A stretch of DNA of 64,000 bases from Emydura subglobosa. Lineage: Eukaryota; Chordata; Testudines; Chelidae. The stretch spans positions 3,239,928 through 3,303,927 of the forward strand of contig ML679995.1 of NCBI GenBank assembly GCA_007922225.1. The letters run 5' to 3'. Both the position numbers and the translations under genes were made by a program. The notes beneath the pieces are model-generated. The model was given only the letters and a program-made list of their open reading frames with translations. It was not told the origin of the DNA and ran no database searches. Shown piece by piece: positions 34,499-45,039 of this stretch (position 1 is the stretch's first letter; the number at the start of each line of letters is the position of its first letter).

Positions 34499-34580
34499 AT
34501 GGCCAGTCCTGTCCCGCCAGCCTGCTGCCTAGTGCTTGCCGCGGTGGTGATGGTCTATGCTCAGAGGCACAGCCAGCTGG
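34499..34580 (+). CDS. CNTFR: CNTFR first coding exon (signal peptide)
   Basis: This exon encodes the start of ciliary neurotrophic factor receptor alpha, the GPI-anchored ligand-binding subunit that works with gp130 and LIFR at the neuronal and muscle cell surface. The 27 codons read MASPVPPACC..., then LVLAAVVMVYA, then QRHSQL. A hydrophobic core spans about residues 9-19, and V-Y-A before Q22 is a good signal-peptidase site. Mammalian CNTFR, as I remember it, begins MAAPVPWACC... and continues VVYAQRHS, so the match covers both ends of the signal peptide and the first mature residues, with one residue fewer here. The ATG follows the acceptor AG directly, and the exon ends after one base of codon 28 at a gtaagt donor. 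A phase-1 intron after the signal peptide is usual for Ig-type receptors. The 5' UTR must come from an upstream exon, which I could not place. The next exon, carrying the Ig-like domain, was not found in the window. The frame stays open past the donor, but that extension is intronic. Confidence 0.88.
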
Positions 34581-34586
34581 GTAAGT
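34581..34586 (+). other. CNTFR: 5' splice donor of the CNTFR exon
   Basis: The exon ends CTGG and is followed by gtaagt, a full consensus donor. Splicing here leaves phase 1, the phase expected after a signal-peptide exon in this receptor family. Confidence 0.82.
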
Positions 34587-35119
34587 TAATTGCAGCGTCT
34601 CTCCCGCCGGCCCACCAAGAATTCTGTGGAGCCTGTTTATGACCTGTCTCTCGGAGCCATCCGCCTCTTATCTCCTGGTGCGAGCTGTGTGCTCCCTCTG
34701 CAGCCCTGGTACCTGGCTGTCTATCTCAGCTCCTTACCTGGTGACGACAGCCACCTCTCCTCCCCTCCCCCTCCAGCAACGCCCCGCACCGGGAGCGCTC
34801 TGTCTTCCTCGGCCGCTGGCGCTGGTGAATGGCGGGGGCTGCAGGATGATGGTGGGGTGCCCACAGTGAACCGAGGCAGGGACGCAGAGTATCCCCACCG
34901 CCGTCCTCTGTGCAAATTACCTGCAGCCTCTGGAAGTGCCCAGGAGCAGGGACCAGGGGTGATCCATGGCCAGTCATACCAGTCTGCACCCATTGTCCCT
35001 TGCTGGGATGCCCAGAGTCCCCATCACCAGCGGCTGAGATAAACCGGGCCTGCTTCATCCCTCCCTCCCTCACGGTGTGACTTCTCTGTTCCTGACTTAC
35101 ACCGGTGTAAGCTAGGGGG
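34587..35119. other. CNTFR intron, unassigned
   Basis: Start of the intron after the signal-peptide exon. The open frames here are not exons I can support. Confidence 0.5.
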
Positions 35120-35525
35120 GATCGGGCGCTGAATGTCTTACAGCATTCTAGAGAGAGCGTGGAGTGGCTGGTGGCGTGTGAGTCACGTCAGCGCCAGGCA
35201 GAGCCTGAGAGCCATGTGCCGTTCCCTGGCCACGGCTGTAAGCAGGAGAACAGGGCCAGATTGCCCCGGCTGTCCCAGCTGCTGTGTGCGAGGAAGGGCG
35301 ACTCGCACGCTTTTGTCCTGGGCTTTCGAAGCGTTGCCGCGCCGTCGCCGAGGGCGTCTTTCCCAGAACGCTCTCAGCAGGGCAGGCAGGGCCGCCACCT
35401 CGGTGGGTGCTTCTCCGCACCCGGGAAGGACGGGTGTGAAAATAGTGGTCACGTGGGCTAATAGCCCGACAGGCCACGCCGCGGCCCGGCCCGTCTTGTT
35501 TCTCTGGAGAGCCGCAGCTTTGGGA
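35120..35525. promoter_or_regulatory. CpG-rich block inside the CNTFR intron
   Basis: CpG density is the highest in the window by eye (about 35 in 400 bp), with 'gaagcgttgccgcgccgtcg' at the centre and 'cacgccgcggcccggcccgt' near the end. It lies 0.5 kb downstream of the coding exon. It may be an internal regulatory island or an alternative first-exon region. No TATA or clear start signal seen. Confidence 0.35.
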
Positions 35526-35609
35526 GGTGCACCATTGACCCCGGCTGAACGGAACCAGCCCTGCCCAGTGACGTGTCCTAGGCTACCATGCAGCAGGAAG
35601 GCCGGCCCA
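35526..35609. other. CNTFR intron, unassigned
   Basis: Short GC-rich gap with nothing recognised. Confidence 0.35.
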
Positions 35610-35770
35610 GTGATGGGGAAACAAGCTCTGCCACAGACTTCCTGGGTGACTGCGGGCAAGTCTCTCGCTGCCTCAGTTTCCCAGCTGTACAGTTGGGTCC
35701 GTGGACCTTCCTTACTTCCCGGGGGTGATGGTGGGAGGATAAAGACGCTGCAGAGACGCTGGCGAAGGAG
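35610..35770 (+). repeat. CORE-SINE fragment
   Basis: 'gccacagacttcctgggtga', 'ctgcgggcaagtctctcgct', 'gcctcagtttcccagctgta' and a tail with 'gataaagacgctgcagag'. The head is degraded. Confidence 0.7.
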
Positions 35771-38337
35771 CGGAGCTGCGCACCTTGGCTGGATGGACCG
35801 CTAACGGTGAACGTTGGCCAAGGTGGGTGGGGACACATTGCACTGCGCCCGGCGGGTCTCTCCTGTCTCTGGCCCAGAGCAGCCATCCAAGGGCCCCGAA
35901 TGTGCAGAGCAGGTGGGGCTGGTGCCAGGTACTGTTCTGCTCCGCGTGCGGCTATCACACAGCTGCCTGTGGGTGGAGGGTTTCGGCGGCATGCCCTCTG
36001 CCCCCCCCAGCCCCACGGAGTCCTTTTGGGGCAGCTGCTTCCGAACGGGAAGTGTCCTGGCCTCCAAGGAGCTTTGGTGGCCTCCGAGGCCCCCTCCTGC
36101 AGCATTACCACGGAGCCCCCGCTGTGAGAGGGCAGGCCCCGCTCCCCGGGGGGCGGGGAACCAAAGCGGGTACCACAGGGAAAAAGGGATCCTGCGGCCT
36201 TGGAGGACGATGGGGGAGGTGGAAGCCTCAGACAGGGAGCAGGGCAGCCCTAGGGAAGGCACGGAGCGGGAGAGCAAGGCAGAGCTGTGGGACACGGACC
36301 TCAGTCCTGAATAATGGAACCTGGGAGGAATCCTCTGACATCCTCCCCCCCGCATCCTGCCCAGACCGTACCCCCTTTAACACCCTAGTAAGTAAATCCC
36401 CAGATGGGAATCTGGTCCAGAAGGGAAAAGTAGGAGAGGCAGACTGTGGGGCTGCCTGACTCTGCCAAAGTGGAGAACGCTCGCCGCAGTGGCGACCTCC
36501 CTGTTTCTAACGTGATTAGTGGATGTTCAGCTTTAATAACTTATGAAGCATTTGGGGGAATACATTAGTGCTAAATACTTAAGCGAGGAGGCTCTGACAA
36601 GCCGTTATGTATGGGAGCTCACAGCCACCCTAGGCCGAGCGTCTCCTCCTGACATACACATGAGTTTGAGCAATTAGCAAGCATCCGACAAAGCGCGCTC
36701 TGAATTAATAAAGATGGCACTGGATAGATAGGGCGTAGGCTACTGGCTTGCTAACATCCAGCTGCATGGCAGCTCTCAGTCATCCAACCGGACCCTAACC
36801 CGGCACTGACGTTTGCCCTTGGCCTCCGGATTCCTTGGATTCTCCCTTTTATCCTGCAGGCGCCAAACTCGTCTGCAGTGTTTAACCGCACTGAAGTCAC
36901 CCCAGCAATGGATTTGGCCCATTTCTTCTAGTTGTGTCTCAGAACGACTCATTTCCTAACCTTTGAGCACTTGACTTCACAACCGTAACTTTCTCTGCAT
37001 GTAGTTTTTGGTGCGTAATTTCCTAGGTTTTTATAGACGCACCCAGAAAAAACAGAAGTTTCACCTGGCGTCATCAGCCAGGTTGGAACATTTAGCCCCA
37101 CCGCACGGATCTCCACCACGTGAGCTAATGAAATAACTAATGGCAGTAATAAGTTGTCACCATCTCTGTGAATCAGGCACCAGAGGAGCTTTGCATGTGG
37201 ATTTTGCAGATATTTTCTGGTGTCAGAGGGAAGTTGAGGCTCTTGGGTTCCAGTTCGGGTTCTGGAGAAGGAGGAGGGTGTGCTAGTGATCATAGACCCT
37301 TCCGTTCTCTCCCAGGCCATTCCTTTTGCCCTGGCTCCTCCAGCCTGTCCAGTTTTGCCCCCAGGGTTCCCATCCAAGTCCCAGTTTTTCCACCATTCCA
37401 CCTTGACTCCTTGTTTCACGCCAGGCTGACCCCCCAGCATGAAAAATTTCCACCCGTGCGGTTAGAGTTTGGCGAAGTTATAAGCCACCGGAAACAAGGT
37501 CTTGTCGTGGGAAGTGGTGGGTGATGCTGCCAGTTCTGCCTATAATAAGAAAAGTAGAAAACAGATAAATAGAGGGCAGGTTCTGATACCCTAACTCACA
37601 GGGAGTAAGTAGGTACTTCCCTGGGCTGAATAGCCCCACTGAGTTCCAGGGGACTGTTCAAATAGCAAGGTAGCACTCAACTGAAGAGCAGCAAAATCTG
37701 ACCCTAAATAAATAAATTAAAAGTGTACATACAAAATGTCTTCTGCTTGGTCCCATTCTCTTGAACAATTTCCCTACAAGGCTGAGGTGTGTGAGAGCCC
37801 AGGATGGCTTCGTCCTAAGACAAGTGGGAAGCGTCCTCATGGGACTGTGTATTTTTGAGACGTAGATAAATTCTGAGCAATGTTTATTTTTAACTGGAAG
37901 GGGGAAGAAGGGTGAAGCCAAGGCAGCCGTGACTGATGTGGGCACCCAAACGGTGAGGCCAGAGGTTCCTGAGAAGATTGTGGCTAAACAGCTCTGGCAT
38001 TATCCCAAGTCCCCAGGTTTCCTTGATCCTTTTCAGTCCCCGTTTAGCCCGGGGTATGGCTCAGGGCTCTCACGGGATGAGAATCTACTTCTGGCAATGC
38101 AGCAGAAACGGGTCTCAGTGCTAGGACTTCTTGTAGGTGGTTATAGAGTTCCAGGTCCTCTTCAGCTACCAGATAACAGGGGGCGCTTAAAAGAGACAAG
38201 CTTCCCAGTTGGGGGGTGTTCTAGCTGCTGCTTAGGACATGGCTTTGTCTGTGGAACATACTGACAACGTGTTGCGTTCCCCACTAGTGGCTGGTCCGCA
38301 GAGAAGATAACAGTCCACTGCTGCTGCTGGCTAGGAG
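35771..38337. other. CNTFR intron; one possible conserved element
   Basis: 35785-36460 has overlapping frames on both strands without domains. 36490-36720 is an unusually AT-rich, non-repetitive stretch (taataacttatgaagcattt, ggaatacattagtgctaaat) inside GC-rich DNA. The rest is unassigned. Confidence 0.4.
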
Positions 38338-38412
38338 AATTGCTCCCTTAGCTCAAGTGGGAGAGGCTCGTGCTAACGTTCCCTGGTTCAAACCCGAGGC
38401 GGGAATTCTAGT
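38338..38412 (+). repeat. tRNA-derived SINE head
   Basis: 'cccttagctcaagtgggaga' (A-box-like) and 'ccctggttcaaacccga' (B-box) in tRNA spacing. The stems do not close into a tRNA cloverleaf and no anticodon arm is convincing, so it is a SINE remnant rather than a tRNA gene. Confidence 0.55.
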
Positions 38413-39039
38413 TTACACTACCAGTGCGAGCTGTTTGTGATGCTCTCCCAACAAACGTGGCTTTTTATCACAATCCCAGCCACGTGCATGCAGCTACGCT
38501 GAGCATGCTGCTAGAAGATGTGTGCAGCGGTGCGTGCCGTGGGCCGCTGTCCCCTAGTGCCTTTGCAGTGTTCAAAGGGCTCCAAGGGCAGTCACGCAGA
38601 GCAGCAGGCGGGGCAGGGCGTCCTGACCCACACAGCGGTGGCTGGCTGGAGGAGCAGCCAAACCGATTGTAGCCACAGCCTGACGGCCCGGTGACAAGAC
38701 AATCGTGTGTCAGCCTGTGGGAGGAGAGACCCGCTCCGAGCAGTGCCTGTTGCTCACCAAGCACCAACAGTGTGGCGTGAGGACACAAGCGTGGGTTAGA
38801 GACACCATCCCAGCGTGTGCACACTTGATTAAAAGTGATCCTCCTGTAGGATCCTGTGTACTTCACTCACCCCATCCTAAATCCTGAGAGGAACGGATTA
38901 GCACGGCAGCCTGGATCCGCCCTGCTGATCGGCTCCCTTTCTCAGAAAGACTTTAACCACCCGGCTGCTACTGCAGAGGGCCTGCGGACGGACCCACGTT
39001 GCTGCCCTGCAGGGCTCGTTACTTTTGCAGAGAAAGGCA
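38413..39039. other. CNTFR intron, unassigned
   Basis: Nothing recognised. Confidence 0.35.
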
Positions 39040-39292
39040 GGATGAGATGCAGGATGCAAGCTTAAATCAGCCAAGTTCAAACCGGAAAGAAGAGGCAGAA
39101 GTTTCACAGCGAGGGTAGCTAAGCACTGGAATGGCTGAGCAGCAAGAGACGCGGTGCATTCTCCATCACCTGGAACGGGATGTCTCTTTCCAACAGTCGC
39201 TGGACTGGATGCAGGAATCCCTGGGTGCGGTGCTATGCGGGAGGTCACGCTGGATGGTCAGAACGGTCCCCTTTGGGTCTGAAATTTACCGC
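39040..39292 (+). mobile_element. L3-like CR1 3' end
   Basis: 'agcactggaatggctgagca', 'gcattctccatcacctggaa', 'tgctatgcgggaggtcacgc' and 'gaacggtcccctttgggtct' follow the order of the end of the 18.3-20.0 kb element. Confidence 0.72.
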
Positions 39293-40339
39293 TCCAGCCT
39301 AGGCGTTGGCACAGATGCCGCCATGCTGAGTTTGATGGCTTGCCGCTCTCGGGGTGGATCATGATGGTAAGGAAGAGCCCAAGGAGGGTGGAGGGTTGTC
39401 GGGGTATGAGGGAGGGGAGCGGAGGGCAGGGCGAGGCGTGGGGCACACGTGGGGGAAGTTCCAGGCTGCTCTCTCGTTTGCCAGAGCTCCGAGGTGGGAG
39501 TGGACCATGGTGGGTTAAGGGAAGGATTTCCATCCGGCCAGTCTCTGCCCAGGGGTGAATTTTAACCAGCTTTCAGGTGCTCCAGGGATTGGAACACGCC
39601 CTCCTTCTCTGCCTGTTTAAAAGGAGGGAGCAAAACGTGCAGAATTGCAGCAAAAAATACTTGTTTATTTCGGCATCGCTTGTGCCAACTCTCGCCTGCC
39701 AGGGAGGGGGATGGAAAAAGGATTCAGTTAATGAGGCTGAGCCGGACGGCATGCAGAGCTCGCTGCGGACTCTCTCGCACACACGCTTGTCCCTCCTCCC
39801 GTTTGCTCGCACGCTCGCCTTTGCACGCACAGGCTGCCTCAGTCTCGCGCGCACACACTTGGACAGCATGCACACTTGCTCTCTGTTCCAGCCGTGCTGA
39901 GCACAGCCTGCGACTCTCTCTCTTGTTCTGTTCCAGTCGATGGCCTGGGTAGGAGACCTCACCCCGTGGCGTCCAAGCACCGGGGCTTGCACTTGTTAGC
40001 GACAAACTCGCAGAGGGGAACGGGAGGCGTCCCGGAGAAAGCCTACAAATAACCGAGACAGTGAGGAGCTACAGTCCGCAATGCACGAGGTGACCTAACG
40101 AGAGGCCCAGAGCCCTCTGCAGGCCCGTGTCGGTTGTGCAAGATTTCGGAGCCCAGGCCCTTTGTAGACAAAGCAGTAGCTTTGCACGTGAGCCCTCCTG
40201 TCGGGACTCCGTGGAGAGACGCACGCGCAGCATTGGTGGCGGTGTCTGCGATGGAGCATATCCGGAGTGGCGGGACTGTATCCCTGGATGCTACAGGAAT
40301 GAGCGGCACTTGCAGGAAACGCCGCCCGTCGGAACAGAC
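39293..40339. other. CNTFR intron, unassigned
   Basis: 39775-39870 is rich in CAC/CTCG words without a clean repeat. No exon or named repeat. Confidence 0.35.
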
Positions 40340-40450
40340 AAGATGAAGCGTGGAAGGAGAATAGAGGCGTCAAGTGCCTTGCCCGAGCTCACTCAGCCGA
40401 TCAGTGTCCAAGCCAGGACTAGAACCCGGGACCCCTGAGCCCCCATCCTG
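40340..40450 (-). repeat. MIR-like SINE fragment
   Basis: The plus strand reads 'agtgccttgcccgagctcac', 'gatcagtgtccaagccagga' and 'ctagaacccgggacccctga', the complement of a CORE-SINE with its B-box. Confidence 0.65.
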
Positions 40451-40454
40451 CGCC

Positions 40455-40562
40455 CTATGTCTCATAGACTGTACGGTCAGAAGGGATCACCGTGATCGTC
40501 GAGTCTGACTGCCTGCACATTGCCGGCCACAGGCCCTCACCCACCCACTCCTCTGCTAGGTG
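40455..40562 (-). mobile_element. CR1/L3 3' tail, minus strand
   Basis: 'tcatagactgtacggtcaga', 'agggatcaccgtgatcgtcg' and 'agtctgactgcctgcaca' is the complement of the L3-type end. Confidence 0.7.
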
Positions 40563-40879
40563 ATGCTACTTCATTGTCTTCTTGGGTTTTCTTCGTCATG
40601 GTTCTTTCTTTATGCCTGGGGGATTTTGTTATTTTGGTATTTCCCTTGGTAGGTACGTAACATTATGGGGCAGAGCAGGGAGGGAAAAACAAAACAAAGC
40701 TGGGTATTGTACTAATGCGGCCCTCTATAACGTATCCAGTTTTTGTAGCTACAAGGAGGCCATCCTGACCCCATCAAGACCAGAATGACGTTCCCAGCAT
40801 CAGCCGCTTCCCTTTATCCCATCCACGCACCCTCCAAAAAAGAACACCCGATCCCAACCAGAGCTTTCTGTATCTGGCA
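40563..40879. other. CNTFR intron, unassigned
   Basis: Nothing recognised. Confidence 0.35.
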
Positions 40880-41190
40880 AAGGGAGACCAAGGGTCTTGG
40901 TGGATTCTCCATCACTGACATTGTTTAAATCAGTACCAGAGGGGTCGCCGTGTTAGTCTGTATACAACAAAAACAACGAGAGTCCTGGAGCACCTGAAAG
41001 AGTAACACATTTCTGCAGGCATACGATGCATCTGACGAAGTGGGTTGCAGCCCACGAAAGCTTATGCCCGCAGAAATGTGTTAGTCTTTCAGGTGCTACA
41101 GAACTCTCGGTATTTGTAAATCAGTAGTGGATGTTTTTCTAAAAGATCTGCTCTGGGAATTGTTTGGTGGGCTCTTCTCTGGCCTGTGTG
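40880..41190 (+). mobile_element. L3-like CR1 3' end, interrupted
   Basis: Left part 'ggtggattctccatcactga' runs to 40935. The right part 'gtggatgtttttctaaaaga' and 'tctgctctgggaattgtttg' resumes at 41127. The two halves are continuous in other L3-type copies and are separated here by a fold-back insertion. Confidence 0.78.
40936..41116. mobile_element. Fold-back (MITE-like) insertion with target-site duplication
   Basis: A 181-bp insert flanked by the identical 10-bp direct repeat taaatcagta (40926-40935 and 41117-41126). Long inverted arms at 40987-41022 and 41064-41099 centre on 'aacacatttctgcaggcat' and its near complement. The loop is 'gcccacgaaagc'-like. The outer left end 'gtcgccgtgttagtctgtat' has no partner on the right. 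I recognise the 'gtgttagtctgtat' and 'cccacgaaagcttatgc' words as a common reptile repeat. No transposase is encoded. Confidence 0.85.
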
Positions 41191-42014
41191 CTGAATGCGC
41201 GACCGTCAATCTCTTTAACACGGACGGCAGCGCAAAGCCCTGAGACCAAGTGTATGAATTCCTCAATAAAATATAATATTTAAAAATACCTGCCATGCCC
41301 CACCACAAACCGCTAATCTTGGCCAGCTCCCTTCTCCCCTCGTTCCGCGATCCCATAGTTACAGACCCACCTGCTCGGTTTTAAAGGAGTTATTCTGCTT
41401 TATTGACCCTCGCCTGGCAGAATTAAGTCATGTTTAAACAGTAGTTATGTTTTCACCCTGGAGAGGACATAAAGCGATAAAAAGTCTCTGGAAATGAATA
41501 AACTTCTGAGGCCGGACGCTGAGGTTAGTTTATTGATGCGCAAAGAAGCTGCTATCTCTTAGCTTACTAACTGGCAATAAGCAATTAACCCCAATCATTC
41601 CTCAACCAGGGGAGAGAGAGAGATTTTCTTTCATTTATTCTCTCTCTCTCTTCCCCCAGCCTTTGTGGCAGCTTTTGCAATCAGCTCTGCTACAAATTCT
41701 CCTGGGAGGGCCCGTTTGCATACACCTTGTTAAAAATGCTGACCGCATTCCAGCCAAGACAAAGTCTTTAGCCGGTAAACAGCCTTCAGACTGCACGGCA
41801 AGGTGATGCAAATTGCCTTCCCAGGGAGCAGCCAAATGTAGCGCGCTTCTCCCAACCCTCTTAGTTATTTCTGTCCCCGCTCCTCACGTGCCTGGGACTG
41901 AAGCAGCTCTCCTGTGGCTCTGCCTTACCCCTCTTGTGAGCAGCTAATCAGAGTCTGGGGGATCGGCTGGTCCTGGATGAGCTAATCACAATGAGCAATT
42001 TATTCACTGCGCTT
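41191..42014. other. CNTFR intron; possible conserved element
   Basis: 41380-41600 is AT-rich and non-repetitive, with homeodomain-type words (caattaacc, gtttattgatg). A purine/pyrimidine hairpin-like pair of GA and CT repeats lies at 41612-41652. Two copies of 'gagctaatca' or 'cagctaatca' lie at 41940-41990. Confidence 0.4.
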
Positions 42015-42235
42015 TGCCCTCCTGCAATCATGAATTTCAAAAAGGTGGTGGTGTAGGTGTGCTGGTCCCAGGATATGAGAGAGCCAAGACAGGTGAAGTG
42101 ATATCTTTTATTGGACCGACTTCCGTGCGTGAAAGAGACCAGCTTCCGAACTACGCAGAGAACTCTTTCCCCAACAGAAGCTGGCCCAGTACAAGACATT
42201 ACCTCACCTGCCATGTCTCTCTCAAAAACATGCTG
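42015..42235. repeat. Fold-back element, second type
   Basis: Arms 'gacaggtgaagtgatatctt' (42088 on) and 'caagacattacctcacctgc' (42192 on) are complementary over about 26 bp. Inside them 'gacttccgtgcgtgaaagag' pairs with 'ctctttccccaacagaagc'. The 'atcttttattggac' word recurs at 17.77 kb. No coding capacity. Confidence 0.65.
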
Positions 42236-43734
42236 GTAGTTTGTGATTGTTGGAGTCGTTTTTCTACAGATAGCTGGCGCCTGGGTATTTGAGCTGTGTG
42301 ATTGGCTGCGCAAACCCCATGGTATGGTTTTTGTCCTTGGGTTGGATAGCTGGGACCGTAGCAATGAACCGAATCTCTTTAAGGGAGGGGCCATTTCAGG
42401 GAGATGTCCGCAGGAAACAGCAGGGCCCCCGGACAGTTTAGGTCACGCAGGCCAGATCTACGCCACCATCTTTTACCTGCATAGCTGCGTGCGTCAGGGA
42501 TGTGAATTGCGACCAACCCAGCGGAGCCTAGTGTGGACGGAGTTATAGCGGCAGGAGTGTGGTTTTACCGTTAGAGCTTGTTTTGCTCAGGGGGTTGGAA
42601 TAAAATCTGCTGGCCAAAGCGTGGCTTTGCTGGTCTAAGCGGCATCCGCATTAGCAGCGCTTGGCTGGCATGTGACACGAGTATAGTCACAGCGTCTAGC
42701 CCTGGCGTTAGGATCTTTTCCAGTCTCTTCTGCACAGGAGAGAGCATTATATCTGGCTCTGAATGTGCAGCCCAGACTGCAGAGTAGCTGGGTTCCTTCC
42801 TGAGGGAGGGAGACGGAGAAAGAAAGAGGCCAGATTTATTGACCAGACGTCTGCCTGGGCGTCCAGTTTTCTCCTGCCACATAATTGCACGGTGATGGTG
42901 TTTGCAAATGCTGTGCATGCCGATCCCTGCCTGGCTCGTCTGTTGGCCCGAGTGCTGCGTTGGTGCGGAGAGCCCCGTTGTAAAGAACGACGCCCGCTCT
43001 TTCGCTTGAGCCTGGATCAAATCCCCCAGCCTCCATTTTACACCCTGCTGGCATGGTTGTGACTGGTGCAGATGGCTGGGGAACCCACACGCGGCCCAGC
43101 ACTGAGCAGAGAAATGGTTCTTGTGGTTTGGTGTTGATTCCCTCCCCTTGGTATCTGCTCCCACAGCAGACACTCTCCTTCAGGAGCTGAGGTTGGGCTT
43201 TCGCTGGAGATGTCTGCTCACAGCTTCTCCTGTGGATGGGGTGGCCAGGTCATCTGTCACAGGTGACACCAGCTCGGGCACACACAGACCTGTATTCGCG
43301 CCAAGAACGTCCCCTGTTTGCTGGCCTGGTCTTGGCAGCTAGTGTTGTGTGTTGTGGTACCTGAACCATCCCCACAGAACAGCTGCTGGGGCTGGTGGGA
43401 GGTCTGAAGTGCTGCCTGGATCCAGTGGGTGAGCTTCCGTGCCTTCCCTGGCCGTCGCTGTGCCTTTATTTAAAGCAGCCGCACGGTCCCTGCCTTCGCC
43501 CAACCACGCATGCATATTTCAAGGGCAGGCCCAGGTGCGTCCACTCTCTCTCATACTGAATAATAGACGTTTCTCCCTGAGGCCGGACAGACACAAGAGG
43601 ACAGGAATCCTGCGTCTGTCCGAGGAAGTGCTGAACAGGGTAGAAAAGTCTGAGGTGTCCTCACCACGCAGTTGTCGGCCTGTTTTCCAGAGGTTCTGAT
43701 TACCCACAGCTCCTACTCAGCTTAATGTATGAGG
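42236..43734. other. CNTFR intron, unassigned
   Basis: Frames at 42571-43173 (minus) and 42763-43062 (plus) overlap and lack domains. Nothing named. Confidence 0.4.
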
Positions 43735-43810
43735 TCCCGTAGAAACACAGGCTGGAAGGGACATCCTGGGTCATCGAATCCACTACCCTTCTCTTGCTGG
43801 CAGCCATCAG
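43735..43810 (-). mobile_element. CR1 3' tail scrap
   Basis: 'agaaacacaggctggaaggg' and 'acatcctgggtcatcgaatc' resemble the complement of the CR1 end. Confidence 0.55.
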
Positions 43811-43835
43811 TTAGGGTCTTTCAGGACAGGAAGGG

Positions 43836-44036
43836 AAGTCTTGTGCTTAGGGCTTTGGACTGGGACTTGAGATGTGAGTTCAGTTCCCAGTCCTGCCACT
43901 GAGTGACGGTCGGGCAAATCACTTCATCTCTCTGCACCTTGGTTCCTTGTGTGTAAAGAGGGGAATAACAGCACTTCCTTTTTTTCACCTTTTGTCTGTC
44001 TAGATTGTGAGGTTGTTGGGGCAGAGACTCTGTCTC

Positions 44037-44075
<39 letters not shown>

Positions 44076-44135
44076 AGCACCTAGCACAAAGGCACCCTCT
44101 GACAACAGTTGGGATCTGCAGGAATACTCTTCCCC
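43836..44135 (+). repeat. CORE-SINE with (TG)16
   Basis: Near-complete SINE. The head is 'tcttgtgcttagggctttgg' with B-box 'gagttcagttcccag'. The core is 'cgggcaaatcacttcatctc', and the tail 'ctagattgtgaggttgttgg', 'ggcagagactctgtctcact'. A (TG)16 tract at 44041-44072 sits exactly before 'tacagcacctagcacaaagg'. Confidence 0.85.
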
Positions 44136-45039
44136 TTTTGCCAAGCAGTAGCAAAAGTTGGAGCTTTACAGGTTGATTTCCTATCGGAAGGAAAATTTTC
44201 CCAGTTCTTTCTCCCCGCCCCTTTTCAGCCAACTATGGAGCTAGGGAAAAGCAAGTGAAGTTTGGGCTTTTGGCATTTCTAAGAGGGAGATTTTCAAAAA
44301 AACAAAAGTCGTGAAGTTTCTCCTTCCCCTCTCTTTCCAGTCCAGCTTCAATATCTGTGTTTATATCTTAGTGCCTGTACAGTATTGTAGACTCTTTAGG
44401 GTCCTTCCAGACAAAAGGCACAGCTGTCTAGTAAATGTAAGTCCTTGTCCTACCGTGTCACTTGGGAATGCTCTTCCCAGAGTGGCGGATCTGACTGTTC
44501 CCGTTCCTTCATTTAATCCCCCTTTGCTCCCAGTTATAAAACGTTGGACCAGCCGCATGATCCTTTTCTGCCGAGGCCCTGATGGCCGCGCCGTTCCGGC
44601 GTTTGGTCAAAGCTGGCAGCAGGAGGAATGCGTGGGTTTTGTATGTGTCCTGCAGAATGAGTGGTGACTATTTCGAAAGGGAGCTCAGCCATGGATCAGT
44701 GGATTTGGGGAATGGTGGGAGGGGGAATAATCATCCCCAGGCTTCAGGCCATGAACTGGTCCCTGCAGGCGTCAGGAGGGAATCGCTCTGCAGAGTGCAG
44801 CGTGGACAATTGCAAGAGACGTTGTTTATTTTCTTTTACCCTTCTCTGAAATAGCTGATATTGGCAACTACCAGAGTCAGGACCAATGGTCTAATCAGGT
44901 TCAGCAAATCCCGTGTTCCTCTATGGCACTGCAAACCCAGAGAACTTTCCACCGCTGGATTATTTCTTTACAGCCAGGTCAGGATTAGGGCCCATATTAC
45001 TTGACAGCGCAAAGATCGTCTCTCTCTTTGAACACAACA
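44136..45039. other. CNTFR intron, unassigned
   Basis: 44870-44910 ('agtcaggaccaatggtctaa') may be a scrap of CR1 tail on the minus strand. Nothing else recognised. Confidence 0.35.

Noticed and set aside
34582..34642. Extension of the CNTFR frame past the exon to a stop at 34642 as a short secreted protein
   Set aside because: The frame runs through a full consensus donor (gtaagt), and similarity to CNTFR stops at the exon edge.
35133..35804. 223-codon plus-strand frame
   Set aside because: It lies in a CpG-rich block, its 3' part runs through a SINE, and other frames are equally open.
38338..38412. tRNA gene
   Set aside because: A-box and B-box words are present, but the acceptor and anticodon stems do not pair; a SINE head fits better.
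41612..41652. GA/CT hairpin as a functional structure
   Set aside because: Explained by two short simple-sequence tracts; no further support.
44041..44072. (TG)16 as a stand-alone microsatellite or Z-DNA regulatory site
   Set aside because: It sits at the fixed TG position of a SINE tail, which explains its origin; any regulatory role is unsupported.
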